Assembly: GCA_964036275.1 (NCBI GenBank)
Contig: OZ038438.1
Coordinates: 15,173,720 to 15,237,719, forward strand
Length of the DNA: 64,000 bases
Direction of reading: 5' to 3'
From: Litoditis marina
Lineage: Eukaryota; Nematoda; Chromadorea; Rhabditida; Rhabditidae
Positions within the stretch are counted from its first letter, which is position 1; every line of letters starts with the position of its first letter. Made by a program: the position numbers and the translations under genes. Shown piece by piece: positions 35,101-46,500 of the stretch. Below the pieces are notes generated by a model that worked only from the letters and a program-made list of their open reading frames with translations, was not told the DNA's origin and did no database searches.

Positions 35101-38100
35101 CGGAACGTGTGATGTTCATAACTTCAAAGCTTGATAAAAGGATTGTGCAAAATCAAACGGGCCAAAAAATCATGTACTACTAATCTACAACGAGCTATTC
35201 CGTCCAAATCACTCACTTACACCTACCATTATTTAACACTAATATTGATTATCGATTATTTACCTAGGGCGTTTTCAACGAAAATTTCACTTTTAAAACG
35301 TGTTTTTCTCGAAAAACGCCCCTCTAACTCCTATTTTGAACAAAACTTTTCCATAGCAGAATTTTGTGATCTACATTCTGATGTGCGCGAAATTTGCATA
35401 AATAGTCTCTTTCGCCCGTAAATTGGACAATACGGACCAAAAATCCGTTATTTTTGATTTGGGAGCTTCGTTTTTGTTGGAATCGTCTAATTTTTGACAT
35501 ACCACATGAGAGCCCTATTTGAAATCTACCATGAACTTTCCGACGGAAAAAAGGCACAGAATCGTGCATTATTCGTACACTCGTTTCGTACCTTGATGCA
35601 CGATAAAAATCGTACAATTTAAAGCACACCAATGAATTTCTCATACTCGATTTACCCCATAACAGGGACATATTCAAGTTTCAACACCATATAACCGAGA
35701 AATAACCGTTTTAAAAATTTAAAAAGTTAGAATTTGCGATCCCCGCTCCTATATACAATGCAGTAAGCAACGGCGACAACGCACCGAAGATGCACCCGTC
35801 TGAAATTCTGCCGCGCTCCACACAGGGAGTGTGCGCCCTAACAGGGGCGCGCACAATGGAAAAGTACGGTTATAATGCTCCTATATACAATGCAGTAAGC
35901 AACGGCGACAACGCACCGAAGATGCACCCGTCTGAAATTCTGCCGCGCTCCACACAGGGAGTGTGCGCCCTAACAGGGGCGCGCACAATGGAAAAGTACG
36001 GTTATAATGTGATGATAAAGTTTTTTTGAGTGCTCCATTTTGCATCCTCGCATACCGAATTTCAAAATTTTTCGGAACGTGTGATGTTCATAACTTCAAA
36101 GCTTGATAAAAGGATTGTGCAAAATCAAACGGGCCAAAAAATCATGTACTACTAATCTACAACGAGCTATTCCGTCCAAATCACTCACTTACACCTACCA
36201 TTATTTAACACTAATATTGATTATCGATTATTTACCTAGGGCGTTTTCAACGAAAATTTCACTTTTAAAACGTGTTTTTCTCGAAAAACGCCCCTCTAAC
36301 TCCTATTTTGAACAAAACTTTTCCATAGCAGAATTTTGTGATCTACATTCTGATGTGCGCGAAATTTGCATAAATAGTCTCTTTCGCCCGTAAATTGGAC
36401 AATACGGACCAAAAATCCGTTATTTTTGATTTGGGAGCTTCGTTTTTGTTGGAATCGTCTAATTTTTGACATACCACATGAGAGCCCTATTTGAAATCTA
36501 CCATGAACTTTCCGACGGAAAAAAGGCACAGAATCGTGCATTATTCGTACACTCGTTTCGTACCTTGATGCACGATAAAAATCGTACAATTTAAAGCACA
36601 CCAATGAATTTCTCATACTCGATTTACCCCATAACAGGGACATATTCAAGTTTCAACACCATATAACCGAGAAATAACCGTTTTAAAAATTTAAAAAGTT
36701 AGAATTTGCGATCCCCAGCCTCTTATATACAATGCAATATGTCTTTTTTGTCATCCGTCATCTGTCATCGGTCATCTGTCCGCGGTCAGTTGTCCGCGGT
36801 CAGCTGTCCTCATTCAACACCAAATTCATGATAAAATGCGTCAAAATTGATATTTTTCAAAATACTTTTTTTGATTCGTATTTAAACTAAAAGAGTTATT
36901 CAACTATCACAACAAATTTCCCATACAATAGTGATATTATTGAGTTTTTGACAAACGTGATATTTGACGCGCTAATCAAAACGTTCTGTTCGTAATCAAA
37001 GTGCGCGAGAAAGTTGTTTCAAATTAAAATTATTCGGTGGATTACAACGTAAGAAAGTCTTATCTTTCCAATGGAAAAACTTTTAAATTCTAGAACTCCG
37101 TGGTTTTTAAGAAACTGGCCCTCTTTTGAATATTTCCGGTTTTACCATTTTGACACGCCGTGTAACTTGAGTCGTAACTCATGCCAATTGTGACGTTATT
37201 AGTGATAATTTGTTTCTCACCCTTCCCTATAACCTCTTCTTTCTGAAAATGTTAACAAATTTTTGTTATAATGTTTGAGTCGTGCGTAGAAAGTTGTTTT
37301 TCACGAAAAAGGCCGCAAATTTTCACTATTAATGCTCGTATTCAGTCAGTTTTCAACATTTTTTCATAAAATAAACAGCATATAACTCAGAACTCAATTT
37401 TAAAATAGAAAATGATAATAACTACTCGTAAAAATCAATATGAAAAATGTTAGTACCTCATTGTTTAGACCGAACTGCACCAAACAGTTTCAACTCAAAT
37501 ACAACAAATTGATTATTATCTGGTAGAGAAAATTATCATGTATGTCTCTGTGAAATTTCATGAAATTATCTACATGAAGAGTCCATCAAGATCGTGAAAC
37601 TTAGTGCGTAACCAAATGTAGGTGTGCATAGCTGGCGTTTACTGTGCCATAGGCACAGTAGAACAGCGTAATTAGCAATTATAATAACGACCACATGCGT
37701 GCTATGTGAAACATAGCATATTCAGCCATGTTTGACAGCTTGTAACGATAACACATGTTTTACTACCCCAGCGAAATACGTTGGCAGGCCTTACAAAAAC
37801 GTGAAGCATTTTAGCAGTAAGTTGGCACGTGTTAAATTCAACGAAATACGTTGGCAGGCCGTACACAAACGTAATTTTTTTAGCAGTAAGTTAACACGTG
37901 TTGAACTCGACGAAATACTCTGGCAGGCCTTACGAAAACGTGGATCTTCTTGACAGTACAATGGCACGTGTTGAATTCAACGTTATACGTTGGTACGCGT
38001 TACACAACGTAAAACATTCTAGCAGTAAATTAGCACGTGTGAAACTTAACGAAATACGTGGGCAGGCCTCACAAAACGTGAAACATTTTAGCAGTAAGTA

Positions 38101-41100
38101 CGTGTTGAATTCAACGAAATACGTTGGTAGGCGTTACAAAACGTGAAACATTTTAGCAGTAAGTTAGCACGTGTTGAACTCGACGAAATACGTTGGCAGG
38201 CCTTACGAAAACGTGAACATATCTCGCAGGATAACATAGGTTCGCAGGCCTTACAACTACGTGAAAATAACATAGGTTCGCAGGCTTGACAACTACGTGA
38301 ACATTTTTTCGCAGGCCTTACAACTACGTGAACATTTTTCGCAGGCCTAACAACTACGTGAACAATTTTTGCAGGCCTTACAACTACGTGAACATTTTTC
38401 GCAGGCATTATAACTACGTGAACATTTTCTGCAGGCCTTAGAACTACGTGAACCTTTTTCGCAGGCCTTACAACTACGTGAACATTTTTTGCAGGCCTTA
38501 CAACTACGTGAAAATTTTTCGCAGGATAACATAGGTTCGCAGGCCTTACAACTACGTGATCATTTTTCGCAGGCCTTACAACTACGTGAACATTTTTCGC
38601 AGGCCTTACAACTACGTGAACAATTTTCGCAGGATAACATAGGTTCGCAAACCTTACAACTACGTAAACAATTTGGCAGGCCTCTCAACTACGTGAACAT
38701 TTTTCGCAGGTCTTACAACTACGTGAACATTTTTCGCAGGCCTTACAAAAACGTGAACATTTTTTGCAAGCTAACATAGGTTCGCAGGCCTTAGAACTGC
38801 GTGAACATTTTTCGCAGGCCTTACAACTACGTGAACCTTTTTCGCAGGCCTTAAAACTACGTGAACCTTTTTCGCAAGCCTGACAACTACGTGAACATTT
38901 TTGGCAGGCCTTACAACTACGTGAACATTTTTTGCAGGATAACATAGGTTCGCAGGCCTTACAACTACGTAAACAATTTGGCAGGCCTCTCAACTACGTG
39001 AACATTTTTCGCAGGTCTTACAACTACGTGAACATTTTTCGCAGGCCTTACAAATACGTGAACATTTTTCGTAGGAAAACTTAGGTTGGCAGGCCTCGAA
39101 ACTACGTAAACAATTTTCGCAGGATAACATAGGTTCGCAGGCCTTACTACTACGTGAACATTTTTCGCAGGATAACATAGGTTCGCAGGCCTTACTACTA
39201 CGTGAACATTTTTCGCAGGATAACATAGGTTGGCAGGCCTTACTACTACGTAAACAATTTTCGCAGGATAACATAGGTTCGCAGGCCTCACAACTACGTG
39301 AAAATTTTTCGCAGGCCTTACAACTACGTGAACATTTTTCGCAGGATAATATAGGTTCGCAGGCCTCACAACTACGTGAACATTTTTTGTAGGAAAACTT
39401 AGATTGGCGAGCCTTACAGCTACGTAAACAATTTTTGCAGGCCTCTCAACTACGTGAACATTTTTTCGCAGGCCTTACAACTACGTGAACAGTTCAAATT
39501 AGAAAAAATTGCGCGCGCTGCACGCGACGCGACAGTTTTTTCAGAGTGGATGAAATCGTACCAAATTCGGCGTAGAGTGTAGTAGTATCTGATAACGTCA
39601 AATACAATTCAAATTTTCCAAAAAACGCGCTCGCGCGCACGCGACGACAATTTTTTTCTAAATGAATAAAATCGTATAACACGTACGGCGTGGTAGTATC
39701 TGATAACGTCAAACACAATTCAAAATAACGAAAAAAGCGCGCGCGACAGTTTTTTTGGCAGGTCTTAGGCATGCCGTAAAATAAACATTGTACGTTGGCA
39801 AGCGTATAGATTGCGTAAAATTGTTCGACAGGCCGTTTGCACGCAGTGAAAGCAAAAAATACGTCGGCAGGCGTAAATATCACATTCATTCAATGGCACG
39901 CCGGAAAATGAAATTGTTTGATTAAATACAATATAGTCGTGTTTGGTATCATTCTATAGCAAATTTTGTGATCTACAACATGTATAACTGCTAGACGCCG
40001 CAGGCGTCTAGTCAGAAACTAACTATACAGTAATCTCTGATGTACAGTGTAATCACAGACTTCATAATCGCAGGCAAATATATATCGCGTTCATTGTAAC
40101 TAAATACTGATGCCGCCACTCTCTGAATTCACTTCATCTGACCTGCCACCATGAAGTCTTCTATGGAGGCAAGGGGCCAAGAAGCTGGTTTAACGGAGAT
40201 ATGTGACATGTATGATTAACACCGCCTCGTAACGAAGCGACGTAAATAAATAAATATGAAATATGACCTGCATGATGACCAATCATGCTCAAATGAGATG
40301 TCAGAAAGTCAGCTTACTTCATGAATTTGGTCAGCGATGAACTGAGTCTTCCTTTACTGAATAAGTACATATAGATTGATAGTCCGACTGCGAACGGCAC
40401 GCATTCTCCCTTGGGAATCCTGATCATGAGTCCATGATGAACCATTTGACGGAAAAGTGTTTCAGAGGCCTAGAATTACCAACTTATCGTAAATTATTTG
40501 TAACGGATACTATTTGAAAGCAACATATTTTTCACGAAAGTTGATGAAGCCACTTCAAACATATAATATAAAACCATACAACCATGTTTACTAACTTTAT
40601 TTCAGAACAATGCATATTTTCAGAGCAACACTGAAACGGGAGGTGTGAAAATGTTTTCGAATCATACATATCATACGGTTCTGACTCGCTACAGTATGCA
40701 GTTCAAAATCCTGTCGAAATTATTATAAGCACCCAAGTATACGTTTTCGCAGAGTATACTCTGAACTCCCTGGGACTGGGACGTCGTAGCAGTCACGCAA
40801 AAAAACCCGCATTTTAGCTTGGTAGCAGACGACGTACGGGTCAAATTACTCAACGTAGCAGACGTCGTTGCACTCGCAATGATAGCTGGATTGCCACTCG
40901 TGAAGTAATCAGTGGTCCGGCCAGAATTAGATACGTACGTGCTAGAGGTGCCACTCTGCGCAACTCAGCCAATTTAGTTCATTCGAGCTAGGTTAAAAGC
41001 CGCTCTGACACACGAAAGAAGTGCTCACTTCGATTAGGTTTTAAAGAGAAAACATGCTTGTGCATATTCATTTGAAAAAAGTGTATTTTTTTCAAAAAGA

Positions 41101-42962
41101 ATTAGCATTGAAAGTTGAGCAATAATCTCATCTTTTCTCAATAATTCGGAGTGAATCAGTAATATTTTTAATCAATTAAATTTCGGAATGGTCTGGGACC
41201 GCGCTGCCCGGCTGATCCTGACTAGCCGTCTGGGACCGTAGCAGTCAAACCGTCTGGGACGCGTAAACATCGCGTCCCGGACGGTCGACTGCTACGACGT
41301 CCCAGTCCCAGGGAGTTCAGAGTATACACACACTCGAAAAAACTTTAGAAAGTTTGATGGTAGACCGTAAGAGTCTATGTAGGAGTGATGAGCACTATAC
41401 CAGCAAAAGAAGAACGTACCAAATTTGCCAGATACAACGCAAGTGCAGGTCTACGACTTTTCTTCTCCACTAATATCGCGAAAAAACTAGCAATGAAACA
41501 GCTTAAGCCACCGAGAGTGAAAGAGGTGAAAAATCCCAGTGCATGCCTTCAAAAACAAATATTGCACATTTTAAGGCCAGTGATATTCGATTGTTGTCAA
41601 TGACGAAACTCGAAATAGCATGGAAAAACGGTGGGCTACAACTCCAGCTCCTACCATGTCATGAACTAAAGACATTTTACGAAAACCTATCTCGAACCTA
41701 GTATAGGTCACACCTTCAGAGTAAATGAGATACACCACTAAGACCTCTTATGAGAGATTCGAACAACTATATTTCAAAAGTTGGGGTCTCGAGTTAACAA
41801 TTATCGAATTGAATACAGAATATGACACAAACAATAGAAAATTTAGGAAAGTTCCTCTTTTCAGGCGGTCAGGGGTCAAAATGGGATGGAACGAGGATGC
41901 AAACAACCAAAAAGCTGCTTCTCCGATGGACAGGAAATAATACATAAAAGAAACGTACCTTATCCGACACAGAGAAAATAGAAATAATACTAAATTAGTG
42001 GTAAGGAATGCGCTCGATCGCAAAACGTCGAAAATATATCGTTTCCAATCCACTTTTCGCGGATCTCGTTTGGCAATTAAAGTGGCAATCTGAAAACGGA
42101 TAAATGACCTAATTAGGTATGATATTGGTCCAAAATTCAACTTTATTAGGAGAACGTACGATTAACGTTTTTTGACTAAGAGGTGTTATTTTAACTCGCG
42201 AAAGACCGAAAGTATACCTGAGGACTGTGTAGAAATTCGAAACACTCCTAGACCATTAGAGACTTCACTTTATTCGAATTCATTATATCTATCAAAACGC
42301 TTCTATGAAACGCTTTTAATTATACAACATGCTGAGAGATACAAATAAATGTATTAGGTAATGTTTTACAAAAATTACAAAGCTGTTTCAAAAAGAAGTT
42401 CGAAAATGTTGACGACCTACGAGGTAAAACGAGGCATATGTCTTCAAGGCGTAGAGCAGACCGTCAGGAATAGCAACCTTAACCACAACAATATAGTTTA
42501 TGTGAGCACGTGCACACCTACAACGTGGATTTGAAACTTCCAAACTATTTTGTGACAAGTAAAAGATTTTAGAGTTTTATGATTTTTACCATTTAAACTA
42601 ATTCTCGCCTATATCAGGCCACAAATAGATGGTTGAATGTATACTGTAGACGTCTATGCATGTGTGAAACAGAGTACAACAAGTTATACTTTAGCCAGAC
42701 TCAATGTGAGTTTAAAAAACGGCGAATTATAGGCCGAAATCGAAGGTTAATTTGCAAACAATGAATACAAATAGTACCTTCAACAAAAGAAATCAATTAA
42801 GATTCTCGCAGTGCACTTTTGCTTGAAAACAAGATTTGTATTAGACCAACTTACTAATATAGCTTTTGTACAGGAGGGATGCCAGGTGTGCACAGTTTCG
42901 TAGCAATTAGTATTTAGGGTTTTCACCCCCAATATTGAGGCAAATTTTGATAATAATGCCAT
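32111..42962 (-). CDS. tmem-135: TMEM135 family membrane protein
   Basis: Multi-pass protein; mammalian TMEM135 is linked to mitochondrial dynamics, peroxisomes and lipid handling. Ten exons in transcript order: 42962-42855, 42477-42421, 42089-41959, 41546-41420, 40469-40318, 34656-34506, 34211-34044, 33656-33519, 32987-32821, 32246-32111. The total is 1,335 nt, 444 aa, close to the mammalian size. The N-terminus carries the family Cys-rich motif [13 protein letters not shown] (residues 19-31). Conserved stretches include [25 protein letters not shown] and ASETLFRQ. Further on come a central CEHANSC segment and the late motif [19 protein letters not shown]. An acceptor-like TTTTACAG lies two bases before the start codon. 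Intron 5 (34657-40317) holds all the large tandem repeats; intron 4 holds a 572-bp inverted-repeat element. I recall the C. elegans orthologue lying near flp-11, which would fit conserved microsynteny. Confidence 0.92.
32468..32595 (+). repeat. Dispersed CGCTGTGTTTGTAGTTT-family repeat in tmem-135 intron 9
   Basis: GTCCTATTTCACTGTGTTCATAGTTTCATCCCGTTGCTTTTCG followed by diverged sequence ending CCTATAGTCAC. Matches copies at about 57858 and 58190 in the TTGCTTTTCG segment. Confidence 0.45.
34766..36709 (+). repeat. Two tandem copies of a 972-bp unit
   Basis: Units 34766-35737 and 35738-36709 each begin GATCCCCGCTCC and appear identical. A third unit starts at 36710 (GATCCCCAGCCTC) but diverges after about 30 bases. 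The first part of each unit contains two copies of a 132-bp subrepeat (34773-34904 and 34905-35036; 35745-35876 and 35877-36008). Each subrepeat has an imperfect GC-rich hairpin (GTGTGCGCCC...GGGGCGCGCAC). The rest of the unit is AT-rich. The array lies in tmem-135 intron 5. Identical copies suggest very recent expansion; assembly may have altered copy number. Confidence 0.95.
36750..36810 (+). repeat. Heptamer microsatellite (GTCATCN/GTCCGCG)
   Basis: About nine consecutive 7-base units: GTCATCC, GTCATCT, GTCATCG, GTCATCT, GTCCGCG, GTCAGTT, GTCCGCG, GTCAGCT, GTCCTC. Seven-base periodicity is clear by eye. Confidence 0.8.
36811..37770. other. AT-rich spacer between repeat arrays
   Basis: About 1 kb of AT-rich intronic sequence of tmem-135. 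No periodic structure or coding frame can be supported. Confidence 0.5.
37771..38215 (+). repeat. Minisatellite, about 70-bp unit, seven copies
   Basis: The phrase CGAAATACGTTGGCAGGCC recurs at about 37772, 37842, 37911, 37980, 38050, 38115 and 38184. Between occurrences are TTACAAAAACGTGAAGCATT and TTAGCAGTAAGTTGGCACGT-type segments. The units have diverged by point changes and small deletions. Confidence 0.9.
38216..39495 (+). repeat. Minisatellite, 30-bp unit with an 18-bp optional insert
   Basis: Roughly 35 units of 30 bp with core GCAGGCCTTACAACTACGTG plus AACATTTTTC. Some units carry an extra 18 bp, GCAGGATAACATAGGTTC, making a 48-bp composite. Both lengths are multiples of three, so several frames stay open. 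On the minus strand, which is the sense strand of the host gene, the unit reads as a decapeptide [10 protein letters not shown]. Confidence 0.95.
39496..39890 (+). repeat. Diverged 111-bp tandem repeat and array edge
   Basis: GTATCTGATAACGTCAAA recurs at 39585 and 39696 within about 111-bp units that also share GCGCGC-rich ends and ATGAAATCGTA/ATAAAATCGTA. The following 39760-39890 contains degenerate ACGTTGGCAAGCG and ACGTCGGCAGGCG phrases related to the 70-bp minisatellite, so the array decays here. Confidence 0.75.
40119..40266 (+). repeat. Dispersed repeat with CACCGCCTCG core, copy 2
   Basis: CTGACCTGCCACCATGAAG, GATATGTGACATG, then ACACCGCCTCGTAACGAAGCG followed by an AAATAAATAAATATGAAA tail. 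Homologous to 14942-15076. The AAAT-repeat tail suggests retroposition. Confidence 0.5.
40755..41326 (+). mobile_element. 572-bp element with perfect 40-bp terminal inverted repeats
   Basis: The left end 40755-40794 (TATACTCTGAACTCCCTGGG onward) is the exact inverse of 41287-41326. There is no coding frame inside, so it is non-autonomous. The interior contains three copies of CCGTCTGGGAC or close variants (about 41190-41285) and repeated GTAGCAGAC/GTAGCAGTC phrases that echo the terminal sequence. The flanks suggest a TA duplication but are themselves palindromic, so the exact boundary is uncertain. It sits in tmem-135 intron 4. Confidence 0.88.
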
Positions 42963-43586
42963 AGCTGTAAAAGGTCAATAAAGTTGTTATGGAGAAATTG
43001 TGAAAAATAATAGAAGGAGGCTGGACTAAGCTGTGCACGCGAGCAGAGCAATGAATGACCCACCAAAACAGAAATCACGCCATGTTTAAACTACAAGCGG
43101 ACCTATAAATGACTGATAAGGTGATAAGAAAGCGCAAATGGTCAAACGAATCTATTATAGGCTTCCATTACACATTCAGTTGCAAGAAAAAGTTTATGCA
43201 TATATGATCACAAAACTGGTACACGTATTAGGAAATCACAACAAGTGAACAAATCAATAATTTAGAATGATAGGAAAAGTGAAAATATTGGTTCAACATG
43301 AACAAACTGAAAACTTTTAAAGTTTTCTGACTCAAACAGAATAAAAAATAAGTTACAATAATATAAATAAATTGAACAAACTATTATAAAACGTATATGT
43401 GAATTTTGTACAATTTTTCCCAACAACAAGATAAGGGAACATTTAAAACCAATAACGTGATAGGGCGCCGAAGGTGAACTCATCCTTATCAATTTTATGG
43501 AAAAGAGAATCACGATTCATGAGCAGATGACACTATATAAAACATAAAAATAAAATAAAATAATGTGAACACCACAACATGTGATT

Positions 43587-46500
43587 TTATGCCACAATCT
43601 CCGAAACTGGTTCTACGTCACGTAGGATTGGATCACGATCACTCTCTGTAATGAAAGGAAAATGAGAAAATGACGCAAATGCGAATTCCATTAAGCACTC
43701 CGAAAAATACAGAATCCAGTCCAGAATCCTTATTTAGTGGTTAACAAGATGGTAATTTAACAGTACTCCACAAACTCAATGTTATGCAACAGAATTAGAA
43801 CCCAAGTCGGCCAACAAGAAGAAATGAAGAAATTATGATTAACTTCGAGAGAGCGATGTTTCCGTGCTTAGATTGATTTCTTGAGAGATCTGCACCCTCA
43901 TGGGAGATGGATACTGCACGTAACAATGATAAACGAAAGAACACTATTATACGGTACAGACAGATGGAATATATACCTTATCAGTTAGGATGGACAAATA
44001 CAAATAGTGTTTTACCCTTAACTCCGACTATAATATTCGTCCGAAAGCCAAAGCATCAAGGTTTAGTCTGAATAGTTCGGGACAACATCTACTTAAGAAC
44101 TGAAGTCACAGCTGTGACAGTTGGAGGGGGATTGGTTATACAATTCTCGCAAACATTTCTAATTCCACTTTCGAAATATGATTTATGAAGTATAATTATC
44201 ACTAAATAGTCCGTCTAGTAGTAGTGATAGAAACCATTTTCTTCTTTGCACTGCACACCATAACGGGTGCATAACGGGTGCTACAGAACACGATGTCTCT
44301 TGCTGAGTGCTCCCAAACATGGAAATGGCGGAAACTAAGCACACAGAACAAGTTCTACAAACATTATCGATACTTGAACTTCTTACCACTTCTTATTTCT
44401 GTTACTTCTAATAACTGTTAGATTCATTGTTAAGATCTGAGCATCTCTTTTATTCGAATCAATCAAAAGTGAAACGAACCTTGATTGCGCCGCCTCAACC
44501 GTACGCCCACTGAGGAAGGAATGAGAGACGCGAGAATGACCAGAGAAACTATCAGGCAGGCTCCCGGGACGAACACCATTATGTTTCGGTAGAATATGGC
44601 ACACTCGTGATGGGGTTTGACTGCGCTGGAAAAATAGGGAGACTGTAAAACCAAGTTGTTACGTGTTGTATACAGAGCACACATGATGAACATGAACTGA
44701 TATGGTTTATTTTCACCTACTCTCTAATCATACACCAGTAAGGTTCGAATAAGTTTTGAAGAAAGGCTTGTGCTTTGATTATGATATCTAAAAATTGAAT
44801 ATCTATATTTTCGCGAAGAACTTAGTTAAATTTAGTAATTTCCCGTATAGCATGGCCATTCCCAGATCACAAAAATATTCAGCCAGAAAGGCGAAGCAGT
44901 AATCAAAAGTATTCCTTGAACTTCTCATAATCTCATCCCATATGGCTCAAATAGAAAATAGAAAACTAACTCGCAAGATGGATTTTGCAACTCGATCAAC
45001 TGATAGGCGACACCATTTGCCAGTTTGTCAGCGAAACTCATGGCACCATAAACGAAAGCACCACTCTCCTGTAACAGTAAGCGTAACATTTTTCGAGTTT
45101 AGTTTAGACTCATACACCAGCAAGGTTGTCCGAATAGTCAGAAAAATTCTGAAAACGGACTACTTTTCGGTCGAAAAGATGAAAATCGGTCTACCTTTCA
45201 TGAAAAATCCTGAATTTTGACGTGTTCACATCTGAAAACGGATTACTTTTTGTCGCTCAGTCAGACCTTACTGGTGTATGTTTAGACTCCAGTAGTGACT
45301 AACACTATTGTGTGGTATCTAATGATTAGCTAAAGATAACTCTCCGCCAATTTGACAAGCAGTATGTAATTTTCTGCGATCTGGAGTGTATTCATGCAAG
45401 GAAAGCTTCTTAACTGTAAACGGTAGCGCTGAACATACCGTATTTCTATTGATGAGATCTGCCGTGATTGACAATGAGGTGATGAGGAGAATCGCTTGCG
45501 TGATGCCAATAAGAACAGCGACACCGAAAATCTACAAGCAGCACACTGTTCTCGTTTTTTGTTGATATTAGAAAACAACTTAAAGCACTGTTCCGGTTAA
45601 GAAGCCCAGGCCAGGAGTTTTGAAAATCAAAAATGTAAGAATGGGGTCGTTTTTGCGCACGAGAGTAACAAATTGCACAATTTTAGCAAGCAAAATTGAG
45701 GCTGCCCGAAATTTTAACTGTAATTGTTGAAATTTTAGAATGGAGCGGTTGTTCTGAACTCGATCTAAACTCTAAACCATTTTCTGACAGCCCCTGGTGA
45801 AGATTGGAATATCTGTAATTTTTTGACTCAAAACCGTCCTTAGATGGGATTGTGCCCAAATTTTCTACTTTAACTTTACACAGTTATCATTGAGAAATAT
45901 GAAGAAGGTTGATACTGCATCGTACATTGAGTAGATTTTGAAAAAAAACTTACCTTCCACCCTGGAAGAGGGAAATACATCCAAAAACAGTTTGCTAGCC
46001 CGCAAACTATACCAATAAAGTACAGCACCTGAAAGTAGCTTGGTAGTACGTGTACTGAGTGAAACATTTTCTTTGGAAAAACATTTGTAACAGTTTCCAA
46101 AAACTACACAACAACCTCATTGTTAGAATCAGGATTGACGATTTTCTAAATGATCATCACCCTCCCCCGATGACTAATTACAGTTACAGCCGGCGGCGGT
46201 AGAAATAACATAGAGCATTTATACGAAACTCACTTTTCTATTTAAAAGTCGATTTATGAATGGAAGTCCATTGACGATGGAAAAAATAAAAGACGAAATA
46301 TAAGACACCATAGGCAAGATAGCCACATACTTCTGCAACTTGTATTCAAACACATGCTAAATAATTTTCACACTTTCGGCAACGACGTACCGTAACAAAC
46401 CCTTCAGAGGATATTGCGTGAAAGATATGTCCTTGGCCTCTCACAAAGTGATGACATTTAAAAAATAGAAAAAAACTTGACACATTGAAAGGCACGGACC

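Noticed and set aside
34818..36393. Plus-strand frames of 79 and 96 codons and minus-strand frames of 117 codons in the 972-bp units
   Set aside because: They duplicate exactly with the repeat and lie in a tmem-135 intron. No signal peptide, domain or splice pattern supports a gene; kept only as a repeat observation.
39494..39889. 131-codon minus-strand frame with two internal 37-residue repeats
   Set aside because: Explained by the 111-bp tandem repeat being a multiple of three; composition is GCGCGC-rich and low-complexity, with no recognisable protein.
37771..39890. CRISPR-like array of short repeats
   Set aside because: Repeats are contiguous without unique spacers, vary in sequence and lie in a eukaryotic intron; this is a minisatellite.
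39991..40011. Short palindrome CTAGACGCCGCAGGCGTCTAG
   Set aside because: Nine-base stem only; no associated feature and too short to interpret alone.
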